The notes under the pieces are model-generated. The model was not told where the DNA came from and searched no databases. It saw only the letters and a program-made list of their open reading frames with translations. A stretch of 64,000 nucleotides of DNA from Actinomadura rudentiformis (GTDB lineage: Bacteria; Actinomycetota; Actinomycetes; Streptosporangiales; Streptosporangiaceae). The DNA lies in NCBI RefSeq assembly GCF_008923185.1, contig NZ_WBMT01000011.1:186001-250000 (forward strand), given 5' to 3'. The first letter of the stretch is position 1. The number at the start of each line of letters is the position of its first letter. The position numbers were made by a program, and so were the translations under genes. Below, piece after piece: positions 25,807-35,002 of the stretch.

Positions 25807-26067
25807 ACCCTTAGAGTGCCACCATCCCGGGCCTGAACCGGCCGTTCACCACCGCCTACGGCGTTCTGGGAGCCGGAACGAGGGCCACTCGGCACCCTGG
25901 GCCTGGGTCGGCACGCCAGTAGTCAACGGAGGTCATGACCGCTAGCGGACGGATGTCCGAAGTGATGGAGATTCGCTCACTCGGAGACGGAAAGTGCCCG
26001 CCACAGCAGGTTTGCATGCTCATCAGGTGAGCATTTTCAGCCCGGGAGGCTGCATCGCCGGACGGGA
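25807..26067. other. Intergenic region with promoter of fasR
   Basis: No gene is supported in these 261 bases. The left part should contain the fasR promoter (minus strand). The right part holds a 7-bp hairpin listed separately. No clear -35/-10 pair could be fixed by eye. Confidence 0.4.
26016..26034. terminator. Short hairpin after the DUF1023 hydrolase gene
   Basis: ATGCTCA (26016-26022) pairs with TGAGCAT (26028-26034) over a 5-nt loop, 34 bases past the hydrolase stop on the minus strand. The T tract lies on the plus-strand side, so the direction of action is unclear. Confidence 0.35.
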
Positions 26068-27165
26068 TCAGGCCGGCTTGGTGACGTGGGTGGGATCGCC
26101 CATCGCGATGTACGTGAGGTTGCTCAGCGAGCGGGAGTCCGGGGCCAGATAGTCGCTGTGACCGCCGCCGCCGGCGTCGAAGACACGCGCGCCGAAGCGG
26201 GCCGAGACCGGGTCGGGGCCCAGCCCGAGGCCGAAGATGCGGACGTGCGGGACGTCCTCCATCCAGTCGGTGGCGCCGCGTCCCGCCCAGATCCGGGCGG
26301 TGCGGCTGAGCCGGCCGGCCGACCAGGCGGTCGTCCCGGGGCTGCCGAACAGGGCGATGTCGGTGACCTGCCGCCAGCCGTCGCGGGCAGATCCCGCCCG
26401 GGCCATGGCCGCACGGCCGCAGACGACGGAGCCGTAGCTGTGGCACAGCAGGCCGACCTTGGCCGTGCGGTTGACCCGGTTGAGCCCGGAGAGGAACGTT
26501 CTGAGCTCGGCGGCACCCTGCCCTGCCCGCTCGTCGGTGAGCACATCGCTGCTGAACGTCCGGGGCGCGGCGTAGCCCAGCCAGGCGACCACGGCCAGCC
26601 CGGGCTCCGGATTGATCTTGCGCGCCTGCTCGTAGACCGCGCGGGCCCCGCCGCCGGGGGCCGACCACGGCTTGCCGGACTTGGAATCGAAGTCGGACAG
26701 GGTGGAGTCGGCGCCCGGGACCACCACCGCCACCCGGCGGGCACGGGTCAGGTCCCCGACGACCTCGATGGCGCGGCCTCGGCCGCGCGGATCGAAATAG
26801 AGGAATCGCCGCCCCGGCTGCAGAAGGGCTCCAAGGGCCTTGGCCCGATCCCGGTCGCCCACGGAATGGGCGGTCTCCAGCGCCTGCTCGATCGCCCGCC
26901 GCTCGATGCCGAACCGTGCGTCCAGCGTCGAGGGCGCCATCGAGGGCAGCGCCGGCGGGGCCGCGTACGGGTCGGCGTGGCCGGTCCCCGCGGTCGTCAG
27001 CAGCACGCCGGTGATGGTGACGGCGCAGGCCAGAGCACGTCTGAGCCGTCGTGCACGCTTGGGGTGCGCACGCCGCCGCTGAGCGAGGCGTGATGGCGAG
27101 GTCGCGGGCGTCTGGAGGATGCCCTCCAGCAGGGCCCCGCGAGGGGCGGTCGTACGAGGCGGCAT
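26068..27165 (-). CDS. Secreted DUF1023 alpha/beta hydrolase (first copy)
   Basis: The 365-residue protein has a long basic N-terminus and a hydrophobic stretch (ALACAVTITGVLLTTAGTGHA) that acts as signal peptide, followed by ADPYAAPPALPS. The hydrolase domain shows VAVVVPGADSTLSDF, the nucleophile Ser in LLCHSYGSVVCG, and a C-terminal catalytic His in AGGGGHSDYLAP. This is the actinobacterial DUF1023 (Abhydrolase_8) pattern. The substrate is unknown; an ester outside the membrane is likely. The ATG may be later than 27165, since the first 30 residues are basic and poorly structured. A clear paralogue lies 1.3 kb upstream at 28481-29464. Confidence 0.82.
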   Translation of the reverse strand: MPPRTTAPRGALLEGILQTPATSPSRLAQRRRAHPKRARRLRRALACAVTITGVLLTTAGTGHADPYAAPPALPSMAPSTLDARFGIERRAIEQALETAHSVGDRDRAKALGALLQPGRRFLYFDPRGRGRAIEVVGDLTRARRVAVVVPGADSTLSDFDSKSGKPWSAPGGGARAVYEQARKINPEPGLAVVAWLGYAAPRTFSSDVLTDERAGQGAAELRTFLSGLNRVNRTAKVGLLCHSYGSVVCGRAAMARAGSARDGWRQVTDIALFGSPGTTAWSAGRLSRTARIWAGRGATDWMEDVPHVRIFGLGLGPDPVSARFGARVFDAGGGGHSDYLAPDSRSLSNLTYIAMGDPTHVTKPA

Positions 27166-27324
27166 GGTCCGTCGTTTCTACCGGATGGCGGCTTATGCTC
27201 CGCGCAACCGGGGGTCGGCGTGCGTGTCCCGGATCGCCCCCGGTGCCGTACGGGACGGCATTGGGGCTTCCTCGTTTGATGTACGAGAAGGCCCCGAAGT
27301 TGGGATCAAGATCCAGCCGTCCGG

Positions 27325-28503
27325 CTATGACGACCGCCCTCGCTCGAACTTATGGGCGAGCGCCCAGAACCCCGCCAGGGCGGCGGCGAAGGCGAGCAGC
27401 CACGGCAGCCGTGCCAGGACCCACGCCGGAGTGCCGGGCGCGGAGTGCAGCCCGGGCAGCGTCCCGACGGCAAGGGCGGCACCGACCGTGATCGTCATCA
27501 TCGCCGTCTGGTGCCAGAGGAACACCGTCATGGCCGAGAGGTTCGCCAAGGCCACTCCTGCCCAGGCCCGAGGCCGTTCCATCCAGCGCGCCAACGGCCG
27601 CCGCAGCAACAGGGCCAGCCCGGCCTGGGCGATGCCGAAGGCCACCGCGGCCAGCGTCGGCGGGTTGAGGTTGGAGATCGCGGCGCCCGGCACCCCGACC
27701 ATGCTCGCCGGATACCCCGCGTACATGATCAGACCCGCGGTGGCGGCCGCGCCTCCGGCCAGCAGGCCCACGGCGGCCCGGCGGGAGCCCAGCTTCCCGT
27801 TCGCCCAGGCGACGCCGAGGTAGAACGGGACGAGCCAGCCGGTGATCACGGTCGCCCCGCCGAGCCACGCCGGACAGTCCACCCCGAACCGCGCCCAGTC
27901 GATCGCGGCGGTGACGGCCACCGGGATCGCGGCGCCCCAGACACCGAGTCGCCGCCAGGCCGCTGTGATCAGGGGAGTGAGCGCGGTCAGCGTGCCGTAC
28001 ACCGCCAGGAACCACAGCGGGCTCAGCACCAGCTTGACCAGAGACCGCAGCGTCCCCGGCTCGTATCCGGCCCACCACAGCGCCGCCGTCGCCGGGATCC
28101 AGGCGAGCAGGAGCACCGGTACGGGCCGTAGCAACCGCGCCATCCGGCGCTTCAGCCAGGGCAGGTACGCTTCGCCGGCCCGGTGCCCCCTGGCCGCCGT
28201 GTAGCCCCCGACCAGGAAGAAGACCGCCAACGTCTGGAGCACCCACGACACCGGGGCGAACGCGGGCATCGACGCGAGCGGGCTGGTCACAGCCAGTTGC
28301 CCGTCCCCGCTGGGCACGAACGCGGTGACGAGCCAGTGCCCGAGGATCACACCGAGAATGGCGAACGCCCGCAGAGCGTCCACGGCACGGTCGCGGTTGG
28401 GCGGAGTGGCGGCGTTGATCCGCGCCACCACCCCTCGCCGCGCGGCGGCCCCTGTGCCGGTGGCGGGAGCGGTGTGCGGGCTAGGCGTCCTGGTGCCGAG
28501 CAT
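27325..28503 (-). CDS. Membrane acyltransferase (acyltransferase 3 family)
   Basis: The 392-residue protein has about ten membrane spans and the family opening RDRAVDALRAFAILGVILGHW, where the His is the catalytic residue of membrane O-acyltransferases of this type. Further conserved parts are FFLVGGYTAARG and SAMTVFLWHQTAM. It probably transfers an acyl group to a sugar, lipid or peptide at the membrane. ATG 28503 overlaps the 3' end of the upstream hydrolase by 23 bases, so the two are coupled. Confidence 0.85.
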   Translation of the reverse strand: MLGTRTPSPHTAPATGTGAAARRGVVARINAATPPNRDRAVDALRAFAILGVILGHWLVTAFVPSGDGQLAVTSPLASMPAFAPVSWVLQTLAVFFLVGGYTAARGHRAGEAYLPWLKRRMARLLRPVPVLLLAWIPATAALWWAGYEPGTLRSLVKLVLSPLWFLAVYGTLTALTPLITAAWRRLGVWGAAIPVAVTAAIDWARFGVDCPAWLGGATVITGWLVPFYLGVAWANGKLGSRRAAVGLLAGGAAATAGLIMYAGYPASMVGVPGAAISNLNPPTLAAVAFGIAQAGLALLLRRPLARWMERPRAWAGVALANLSAMTVFLWHQTAMMTITVGAALAVGTLPGLHSAPGTPAWVLARLPWLLAFAAALAGFWALAHKFERGRSS

Positions 28504-29464
28504 GGCTGGTCTCCGGGTCGTGGCCGAGGGCGATGAGCGCGAGGTTGCGGAGGGAGGCGCTGCCGGGCTTGAGGTACTCGCTGTGCGTGCCGCCGCCGGC
28601 GTCGAAGCGGAGCGCGCCGAACCGCGCGTCCGTCGGGTCGTCGCCGAACCCCAGGCCCGCGAACTCGACCTTCGGCACGTACTCCGTCCAGTCGCCGGCC
28701 GAGCGGCCGGCCCAGACCCGTGCCCGGGTGCGCATGTCGGTGACCGAGTCGAGGGACGTGCCGGGGCTGCCGAAGAGGGCGATCTCGTCCACCGCCAGCT
28801 CGCCCTTCGCGGCGGCCTTGCCGACCACGACCGAGCCATAGCTGTGAGCCAGGAGCGAATACCGGGCGGCGGGGTTCACGCCGCGGAGCTCGGCCAGGAA
28901 CCGGCGCAGCCCGTGGGCGGCGGACGCCGCCCGGCCGCCGGTGAGGATCACCGGGCTGAGCGTGGACGGCGAGTCGTAGCCGAGCCAGGCGACCACGGCG
29001 ACGTGCTCGCCAGGGACGTCCCTGCGCATCTGCTCATAGAGCGCCTTGGCCCCGCCGCCCACGAACTTCCAGCTGTCGTAGGTGTCCAGCTCGCCGTCCG
29101 CGCCGGGGACGACGACCGTGATCCGCTCGGCGCGCGCGAGGTCGCCGTGAACTTCGACGGCCTTGCCTGCGCCGCGCCCGTCGAACGACAGGAAGTGGCG
29201 GCCGGAGCTGACGAAGGCCGACAGGACGCGGATCCGTTCCTTGTCGCCGAGCCTTCGTGCGGTGCTGAGCGCCTTGCCGATGTCCTTGAGAACGGCGTGG
29301 TAGCGCGTCTCGAGCGTGGGCCGGGAAAGGTGCACGGCGGCGAGCGGGGCCGCGTACGGATCGGGCCTGCTCGCACCGCTGGTCAGCGTCGACGTGGTCA
29401 GGATCGCCAGGGCGACGAGCAGAATCCTGCGCGCGGATCTGTCCTGGCGGGTCGAGCGGCCCAT
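28481..29464 (-). CDS. Secreted DUF1023 alpha/beta hydrolase (second copy)
   Basis: The 327-residue protein has an N-terminal signal peptide (ILLVALAILTTSTLTSGASR) followed by PDPYAAPLAAVHLS, which matches the start of the mature domain of the copy at 26068. It has the same core: ITVVVPGADGELDTY, nucleophile Ser in LLAHSYGSVVVG, GSPGTSLDSVTDM and a C-terminal His in AGGGTHSEYLKPG. The two proteins are clear paralogues. This one is coupled by a 23-base overlap to the membrane acyltransferase. A CAGGAAGGACGTGCAGA stretch before ATG 29464 supplies the ribosome-binding site. Confidence 0.84.
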   Translation of the reverse strand: MGRSTRQDRSARRILLVALAILTTSTLTSGASRPDPYAAPLAAVHLSRPTLETRYHAVLKDIGKALSTARRLGDKERIRVLSAFVSSGRHFLSFDGRGAGKAVEVHGDLARAERITVVVPGADGELDTYDSWKFVGGGAKALYEQMRRDVPGEHVAVVAWLGYDSPSTLSPVILTGGRAASAAHGLRRFLAELRGVNPAARYSLLAHSYGSVVVGKAAAKGELAVDEIALFGSPGTSLDSVTDMRTRARVWAGRSAGDWTEYVPKVEFAGLGFGDDPTDARFGALRFDAGGGTHSEYLKPGSASLRNLALIALGHDPETSHARHQDA

Positions 29465-29589
29465 TCTGCACGTCCTTCCTGGTCAGCGGGTTTCTCCCAC
29501 TGATCAGGAAGGTAGGAAAGGGACGTTGTAGCGCAGATCAACCCACGGAGCCGTCTTCTCCCGTACGACTCCGGTGTGACCGGTGCTAT

Positions 29590-30267
29590 CTACGACCCGG
29601 GCGTGACGAGGCCGACCTCGTACGCGTAGACGATCGCCTGGGGCCGGTCGCGGAGGCCGAGCTTCATCAGGATGCGTCCGAAGTGGGTCTTGACGGTCTG
29701 CTCCGCCACCACCAGCTGGGCCGCGATCTCGCCGTTGGACAGGCCGCGGGCGACCAGGGCCAGCACCTCGGTCTCCCGCTCGGTGAGCGCGTCCAGCTGC
29801 TTGCGGGCGGGTTGCCGGGGCGCGCCGAGCCGCGAGAACTCCGTGATCAGCCGCTTGGTGATCGAGGGGGACAACAACGCGTCCCCGGCGGCCACGACGC
29901 GCACGGCGTCGGACAGCTCCGTGGCCGAGGCGTCCTTCAGCAGGAAGCCGCTGGCTCCGGCGCGCAACGCCTCGTACACATAGTCGTCCAGGTCGAACGT
30001 GGTCAGCATGAGGACCTTGGGCAGCGGCTCACCCCCGCCCTCGCCCTCCGCCGACAGCAGGCGTCGCGTCGCCTCCAGCCCGTCCATGACGGGCATCCGC
30101 ACGTCCATGAGGACGACGTCCGGGCGCAGCTCGGCGATCCGGCGCAGGCCCTCTTCGCCGTTCACCGCCTCGCCGACGACCTCGATGTCGGGCTGGGCGT
30201 TCAGCAGCACGCCGAAGCCGGTGCGCACCATGCCCTGGTCGTCGACGATCACGACCTTGATGCTCAC
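29590..30267 (-). CDS. NarL-type response regulator
   Basis: The 225-residue protein has a receiver domain (KVVIVDDQGMVR with the acidic pair; phospho-acceptor Asp in VVLMDVRMPVMDG; Lys in FLLKDAS) and a LuxR-type helix-turn-helix (LTERETEVLALVARGLSNGE, then LVVAEQTVKTHFGRIL). GTG 30267 was chosen because AAGAAGGGG precedes it and the receiver strand begins at once. It is 50 bases after the histidine kinase gene in the same direction and forms a pair with it. Target genes are not evident. Confidence 0.92.
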   Translation of the reverse strand: MSIKVVIVDDQGMVRTGFGVLLNAQPDIEVVGEAVNGEEGLRRIAELRPDVVLMDVRMPVMDGLEATRRLLSAEGEGGGEPLPKVLMLTTFDLDDYVYEALRAGASGFLLKDASATELSDAVRVVAAGDALLSPSITKRLITEFSRLGAPRQPARKQLDALTERETEVLALVARGLSNGEIAAQLVVAEQTVKTHFGRILMKLGLRDRPQAIVYAYEVGLVTPGS

Positions 30268-30317
30268 GTGTACCCCTTCTTGTCGCCGCCTGGTTGCAGT
30301 GCCTATCACCGTCTGGC

Positions 30318-31646
30318 CTATCGCCGCCTGGTGGGCAGTGTCGCGTCCACTTCGAACCCCCCGGCCAGCGTCGGGCCGGCGGTGAGCTCGCCGCCCAGCA
30401 TGGCAGCCCGCTCGCGCATCCCGACCAGGCCGTGCCCGCCCCCGGGCGGTGGCTCCTGCGGCCTGCGGCCGCCCGGCGGCGGCTCGTTCACCACGCTCAC
30501 CCGTAGCGCCTCCGCGGCGAAGTCGATCGCGACCACCACCGTGGACCCCGGCGCGTGCCGCATCGCGTTGCTGAGCGCCTCCTGGACGATCCGGTAGATG
30601 GTCAGCTCGTAGCCCGGCGGCACGTGCCGCCGGTCGCCGGTCTCGGTGACCGTCACGCTCAGCCCCGCGCCGCGCGCGCCGGCCACGAGCTCTTCCAACC
30701 GGTCCAGGCTGGGCTGCGGGGCGGTCTCGGCGCCGTCCTCCTGCCGGAGAACGCCCAGGATGCGCCGCAGTTCGGTCAGCGCGTCGAGCGCGGTCGCCCG
30801 TATCTCCGACAGGTCCTGGCGGGTCTCGGCGGGCAGCTCGGTGACCTTGTACGGCGCCGCCTCCGCCTGAATCGCGATCATGGACATGTGGTGGGCGACC
30901 ACGTCGTGCAGCTCCCGGGCGATGCGCTGGCGTTCGGTCAGCACCACCTCGGTGGCCTGGTGGCGGCGTTCCTGCTCGGCCAGCTCGCGCTGGGCCGCCT
31001 CCTCGCGTTCGAGCAGCTCCTGGCGGGCGGTCTGCCGCTGCCGGACGACGAAACCGGCCAGCAGGGGAAGCAGGATCACGGCGGACGCGCCGCCCGCGGT
31101 CTCGGCGGAGAGCATCCAGGTCCCGGTGACCGAGATCAGCCCGACGCCGATCGTGACGTGACGCGGGCAGCGCACGGCCACCGAGTAGAGGATCAGGAGG
31201 GCCGCGATGGCCATGCCCGGCAGGTACGGGGTGGTCATCCAGCGTTGCACCTGGCTGGTGCCGAACACCGCCACCAGGGCGATGATCCGCCAGGCGCCGA
31301 GCGGATGGCGTTGCCGCAGGGCCAGCGGGACGGCGGCGCCGAGGGCGATGGAGAAGAAAAGGGACGGGTTGCTGTATCCCGGCTCCACCTGATCCGCCTC
31401 GGTCTGCAGCACCGAGTACGAGCCGAAGAGGATGGCGACCGCGATGCCGAGGTCGACGACCTGTGCCACCGCTCCGAGTGGGAGGCGGCCGATCCCGATC
31501 CGCCTGGTCCAGCGCAGGCCGGGCGGCCACGGCCGGTGCGCCGGCGCCTGATCGGACCTGCCGGTGAACGCGGCGGCGACGAATGGTCGGAACAGCAGGC
31601 GAAACGTCTCGCCCGCGCCGCGGTCCTGGGTGTCGTCCCCGGTCAT
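30318..31646 (-). CDS. Sensor histidine kinase of the NarX/DesK type
   Basis: The 442-residue protein has several N-terminal membrane spans (residues ~50-165), then the HisKA_3 phospho-acceptor motif RIARELHDVVAHHMSMIAIQ and an HATPase domain with the C-terminal G-box (GHGLVGMRERAAMLGG). It should phosphorylate the response regulator encoded directly downstream. The sensing part is the membrane domain itself, with no sizeable extracellular loop, so a membrane-located signal is likely. ATG 31646 starts MTGDDTQDRGAGE. Confidence 0.92.
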   Translation of the reverse strand: MTGDDTQDRGAGETFRLLFRPFVAAAFTGRSDQAPAHRPWPPGLRWTRRIGIGRLPLGAVAQVVDLGIAVAILFGSYSVLQTEADQVEPGYSNPSLFFSIALGAAVPLALRQRHPLGAWRIIALVAVFGTSQVQRWMTTPYLPGMAIAALLILYSVAVRCPRHVTIGVGLISVTGTWMLSAETAGGASAVILLPLLAGFVVRQRQTARQELLEREEAAQRELAEQERRHQATEVVLTERQRIARELHDVVAHHMSMIAIQAEAAPYKVTELPAETRQDLSEIRATALDALTELRRILGVLRQEDGAETAPQPSLDRLEELVAGARGAGLSVTVTETGDRRHVPPGYELTIYRIVQEALSNAMRHAPGSTVVVAIDFAAEALRVSVVNEPPPGGRRPQEPPPGGGHGLVGMRERAAMLGGELTAGPTLAGGFEVDATLPTRRR

Positions 31647-31728
31647 AGGGCCAGGCTATTGGGCCGCCGGATCGCCCGGATGACACCCTGGTGCGACACC
31701 GCTGTCATACCTGGGTACGGTCTCGATC

Positions 31729-32754
31729 GTGGAGCCCGTTGAAGCCCTGCGCCGGATCGCGTTCTTTCTCGAACGCGCCCACGAGCCGACCTACCGCGTC
31801 CGCGCCTTCCGCAAGGCGGCCGATTTGGTGGAGCAGATGCCACCGGACGAGCTGGCCGGGCACGCCCGCAACGGCACCCTGACCGGGCTGCCCGGCATCG
31901 GCAAGGTCACCGCGCTGGTGATCGAGGAGTCGCTGCGCGGGGAGGTGCCGGTCTACCTGCGGCGGTTGGAGGCGACGGAGGGGGAGCCCGTCGATGAGGC
32001 GGCGGCTGCGCTGCGGTCGGCGCTCAAGGGGGACCTCCACACGCACAGCGACTGGTCCGACGGTGGTTCGCCCATCCGCGAGATGGCCGAGACGGCTCGT
32101 TCGCTGGGGCACGAGTACATCGCGCTCACCGACCACTCGCCCCGGCTGACGGTGGCCAACGGCCTGTCGCCGGACCGCCTCCGCCGGCAGCTGGACGTGG
32201 TGGCGGAGCTGAACGAGGAGCTCGCGCCGTTCCGGATCCTCACCGGCATCGAGGTCGACATCCTGGAGGACGGATCGCTCGACCAGGAAGACGAGCTCCT
32301 CGACCGCCTCGACGTGGTCGTGGCGAGCGTGCACTCCAAGCTGCGCATGGACAAGGTCGGCATGACCAAGCGCATGGTCGCGGCGATTGCCAATCCGCGG
32401 GTGAACGTGCTCGGGCACTGCACGGGGCGCATCGTCAAGGCGGGCGGCAAGCGGGGTGGACTGCGGCCAGAGTCGGAGTTCGACGCCGGGCTGGTCTTCG
32501 ACGCGTGCGCCGCGTACGACGTCGCCGTGGAGATCAATTCGCGGCCGGAGCGGCTCGATCCGCCCAAGCGCCTGCTGCGCCTCGCGGTCGAGGCCGGCTG
32601 CCGCTTCTCGATCGACTCGGACGCCCACGCGCCCGGTCAGCTCGACTGGCAGCCGTTCGGATGCGATCGCGCCGCCCGCTGCGCCGTGCGCCCCGACCAG
32701 ATCGTCAACACCCTTTCCGCCGACGACCTCCTGAACTGGACGCGAAGCCGGTGA
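31729..32754 (+). CDS. PHP-domain phosphoesterase with PolX-like helix-hairpin-helix N-terminus
   Basis: The 341-residue protein has an N-terminal PolX-like region (RIAFFLERAHEPTYRVRAFR; LTGLPGIGKVTALVI, a helix-hairpin-helix) joined directly to a C-terminal PHP domain with the metal-binding motifs GDLHTHSDWSDG, ITLTDHSPRL-like ALTDHSPRLTVA, GIEVDIL, HSKLRM and SDAHAPGQL. The nucleotidyltransferase palm of full-length bacterial PolX is absent. It is likely a DNA-associated metal phosphoesterase. The start is GTG 31729. It stands alone, divergent from the histidine kinase. Confidence 0.85.
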   Translation: MEPVEALRRIAFFLERAHEPTYRVRAFRKAADLVEQMPPDELAGHARNGTLTGLPGIGKVTALVIEESLRGEVPVYLRRLEATEGEPVDEAAAALRSALKGDLHTHSDWSDGGSPIREMAETARSLGHEYIALTDHSPRLTVANGLSPDRLRRQLDVVAELNEELAPFRILTGIEVDILEDGSLDQEDELLDRLDVVVASVHSKLRMDKVGMTKRMVAAIANPRVNVLGHCTGRIVKAGGKRGGLRPESEFDAGLVFDACAAYDVAVEINSRPERLDPPKRLLRLAVEAGCRFSIDSDAHAPGQLDWQPFGCDRAARCAVRPDQIVNTLSADDLLNWTRSR

Positions 32755-32827
32755 CTGAACCGCCGGCGGGTGGTTGGACGTACGGAGAACAACGGGTGAA
32801 CGGGGGCTGAGCGCCGCTGGTTGCTTG

Positions 32828-32865
32828 GGTGAAATGCCTGATTATTCACCTGTGTGTCCCCCGGT
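32828..32865. promoter_or_regulatory. Possible PHO-box-like element upstream of PhoX
   Basis: GGTGAA (32828-32833) and TTCACC (32845-32850) form an inverted repeat with an 11-base spacer. ATTCACCTGTG followed by TGTCCCCCGGT also reads as two 11-base direct-repeat units like PhoP sites in Streptomyces. The match is weak; it gains weight only from lying 80-120 bases before a PhoX gene. Confidence 0.3.
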
Positions 32866-32947
32866 GGACGGTCTGATCTCGGCACACTGTCGGCTGTTCG
32901 GTCCGGCGACCGCCGTGCCGCGAGAACGTCTTGAACGAGGTCATGCC

Positions 32948-34897
32948 ATGTCCGAAGCATTCGCCGGCTCCCCCGTAGACCCCGACGACCAGAGCTCGAA
33001 CTCCTCGGGGAACGAGGCGTTCCAGGACGTCGTGGAGCGGCGGTTGTCCCGCCGCGGGGTGTTGCGCACCGGAGGGATCGTGGCCGCGGCCGGGTTCCTC
33101 GGCACCGGTGCCGTGGCGGGCGTCGCGCAGGCCACCGGCGGCACGAGCCGCGAGGCCGTGGCGGCCGCCGGCTCGTCGGGCCGGGGACGCGGGCTGCTGC
33201 GCTTCAAGGCGGTGCCGGCCGGCGCCGCCGACACGCTCACGGTGCCCGAGGGCTACACCGCGCAGGTGCTGATCCCCTGGGGCACCCCGATCCGCGCCGG
33301 CGGCCCCGCCTGGAAGAAGGACGCGTCCAACACGGCGGCCGAGCAGGCGCAGCAGATCGGCATGCACCACGACGGCATGCACTACTTCCCGATGTCGCGC
33401 GGCGGCGACAGCGGGCTGCTCGTGCTCAACCACGAGTACGTCGACACCACGCTGCTCTACAAGGACGGCAACGCGACCGTCTCCAAGGAGAAGGTCGACA
33501 AGGCGCTCCACGCGCACGGCGTCAGCGTCGTGAAGGTCTCCCGCCACAAGGGCGGGTGGCGGCTGCGCGACTCCAAGTACAACCGGCGCATCCACGGCAA
33601 CACGCCGATGACGTTCTCCGGTCCCGTCAAGGGCAGCCACCCCGAACTCGCCGCCGACGGCCCGGTCCGGGGCACGCTCAACAACTGCTCCAGCGGCTAC
33701 ACCCCATGGGGAACGTACGTCACCTGCGAGGAGAACTGGAACAGCTACTTCGGCACCGACAAGGCCGGATGGACGCCGGACGCCGAGCAGAAGCGGTACG
33801 GCGTGCAGGCGAGCAGCGCTCCGTACAACTGGCACAAGGCCGACCCGCGCTTCGACATCGCGGCCAACCCCAAGGAGGCCAACCGGTTCGGCTGGGTCGT
33901 CGAGATCGACCCGTTCGACCCGAAGAGCACTCCGGTGAAGCGCACCGCGCTGGGCCGTGTGAAGCACGAGAGCGCCACCGTCACCGAGTCCCGCGGCCGT
34001 GTCGTCGTCTACACCGGTGACGACCAGGATGGCGAGTACGTCTACAAGTTCGTGAGCAGCGAGCCGTGGCGCCGCCTGCGCGCGCGCCGCAAGAGCCCGC
34101 TGGACCACGGCACGCTCTACGTCGCCAAGTTCAACGACGACGGCACCGGCACCTGGCTGCCTCTCGTCTTCGGCAAGGGCCCGCTGACCGCGGCGAACGG
34201 CTGGAAGGACCAGGCCGACGTCCTGATCCGTACCCGTACCGCCGCCGACGCCGTGGGGGCCACCAAGCTCGACCGTCCCGAGTGGGTCGCGGTGCACCCG
34301 CACAACAAGGACGTCTACCTCACGCTGACCAACGGTGCGGGCAACGGCGGCAAGGTCAACCCGCGCAAGCCCAACCCGTACGGCCACATCGTGCGGTGGC
34401 GCGAGAAGCACGGCGACAACACCGCGCTGACGTTCCAGTGGGACATCTTCGACCTCGCCGGGGACCCCGAGTACGACCCGTCGGTCAAGCTCGGGCCCGA
34501 CAACATCCACGGCTCCCCGGACGGCATCGGCTTCGACCGGTCCGGCCGGCTGTGGATCCAGACCGACATCTCCAACTCGTCGCAGAACCTCGCCAGCAAG
34601 GGCTACGACAACATCGGCAACAACATGATGCTCGCCTCCGACCCGAAGACCGGTGAGATCCGGCGCTTCCTCGTCGGCCCGCGCGGCGCCGAGATCACCG
34701 GCTGGACGATCTCGCCCGACCAGCGGTCGTTGTTCATCAACGTCCAGCACCCCGGCGAGGCCACGGCCGCCTGGGGCACGCCGACCCCCGAGAACCCGCG
34801 GGCGGTCAGCAACTGGCCGGAGTACGACCCGCAGGGCCGTCCCCGCGCCGCCACCGTCGTGATCCGCAAGAAGGACGGCGGGGTCATCGGCACCTGA
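32948..34897 (+). CDS. PhoX-family (DUF839) Tat-exported phosphatase
   Basis: The 649-residue protein has a twin-arginine signal (RRLSRRGVLRTGGIVAAAGF) well inside the N-terminus, as in other PhoX proteins. The mature part has the PhoX beta-propeller signatures HHDGMHYFP, NNCSSGYTPWGTYVTCEENW and DNIHGSPDGIGFDRSG. The family includes calcium-iron alkaline phosphatases that release phosphate from esters outside the cell. The ribosome-binding site GAGGT lies 9 bases before ATG 32948. A PHO-box-like element upstream would fit control by phosphate starvation. A strong hairpin follows the stop. Confidence 0.9.
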   Translation: MSEAFAGSPVDPDDQSSNSSGNEAFQDVVERRLSRRGVLRTGGIVAAAGFLGTGAVAGVAQATGGTSREAVAAAGSSGRGRGLLRFKAVPAGAADTLTVPEGYTAQVLIPWGTPIRAGGPAWKKDASNTAAEQAQQIGMHHDGMHYFPMSRGGDSGLLVLNHEYVDTTLLYKDGNATVSKEKVDKALHAHGVSVVKVSRHKGGWRLRDSKYNRRIHGNTPMTFSGPVKGSHPELAADGPVRGTLNNCSSGYTPWGTYVTCEENWNSYFGTDKAGWTPDAEQKRYGVQASSAPYNWHKADPRFDIAANPKEANRFGWVVEIDPFDPKSTPVKRTALGRVKHESATVTESRGRVVVYTGDDQDGEYVYKFVSSEPWRRLRARRKSPLDHGTLYVAKFNDDGTGTWLPLVFGKGPLTAANGWKDQADVLIRTRTAADAVGATKLDRPEWVAVHPHNKDVYLTLTNGAGNGGKVNPRKPNPYGHIVRWREKHGDNTALTFQWDIFDLAGDPEYDPSVKLGPDNIHGSPDGIGFDRSGRLWIQTDISNSSQNLASKGYDNIGNNMMLASDPKTGEIRRFLVGPRGAEITGWTISPDQRSLFINVQHPGEATAAWGTPTPENPRAVSNWPEYDPQGRPRAATVVIRKKDGGVIGT

Positions 34898-34914
34898 TCG
34901 ACCGATTCTTGTGT

Positions 34915-34946
34915 GCGGGCCGGGCGGCGTCAGCCTCCCGGCCCGC
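34915..34946 (+). terminator. GC-rich hairpin after the PhoX gene
   Basis: GCGGGCCGGG (34915-34924) pairs with CCCGGCCCGC (34937-34946); within the loop GGC and GCC extend the stem past one mismatch. It begins 18 bases after the stop codon. No T tract follows. Confidence 0.7.
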
Positions 34947-35002
34947 GGTCCGTTGACCGGTCCGGGTAGCGTCGGCACCATTCCGATCAAAGGACGGCGC
35001 TG

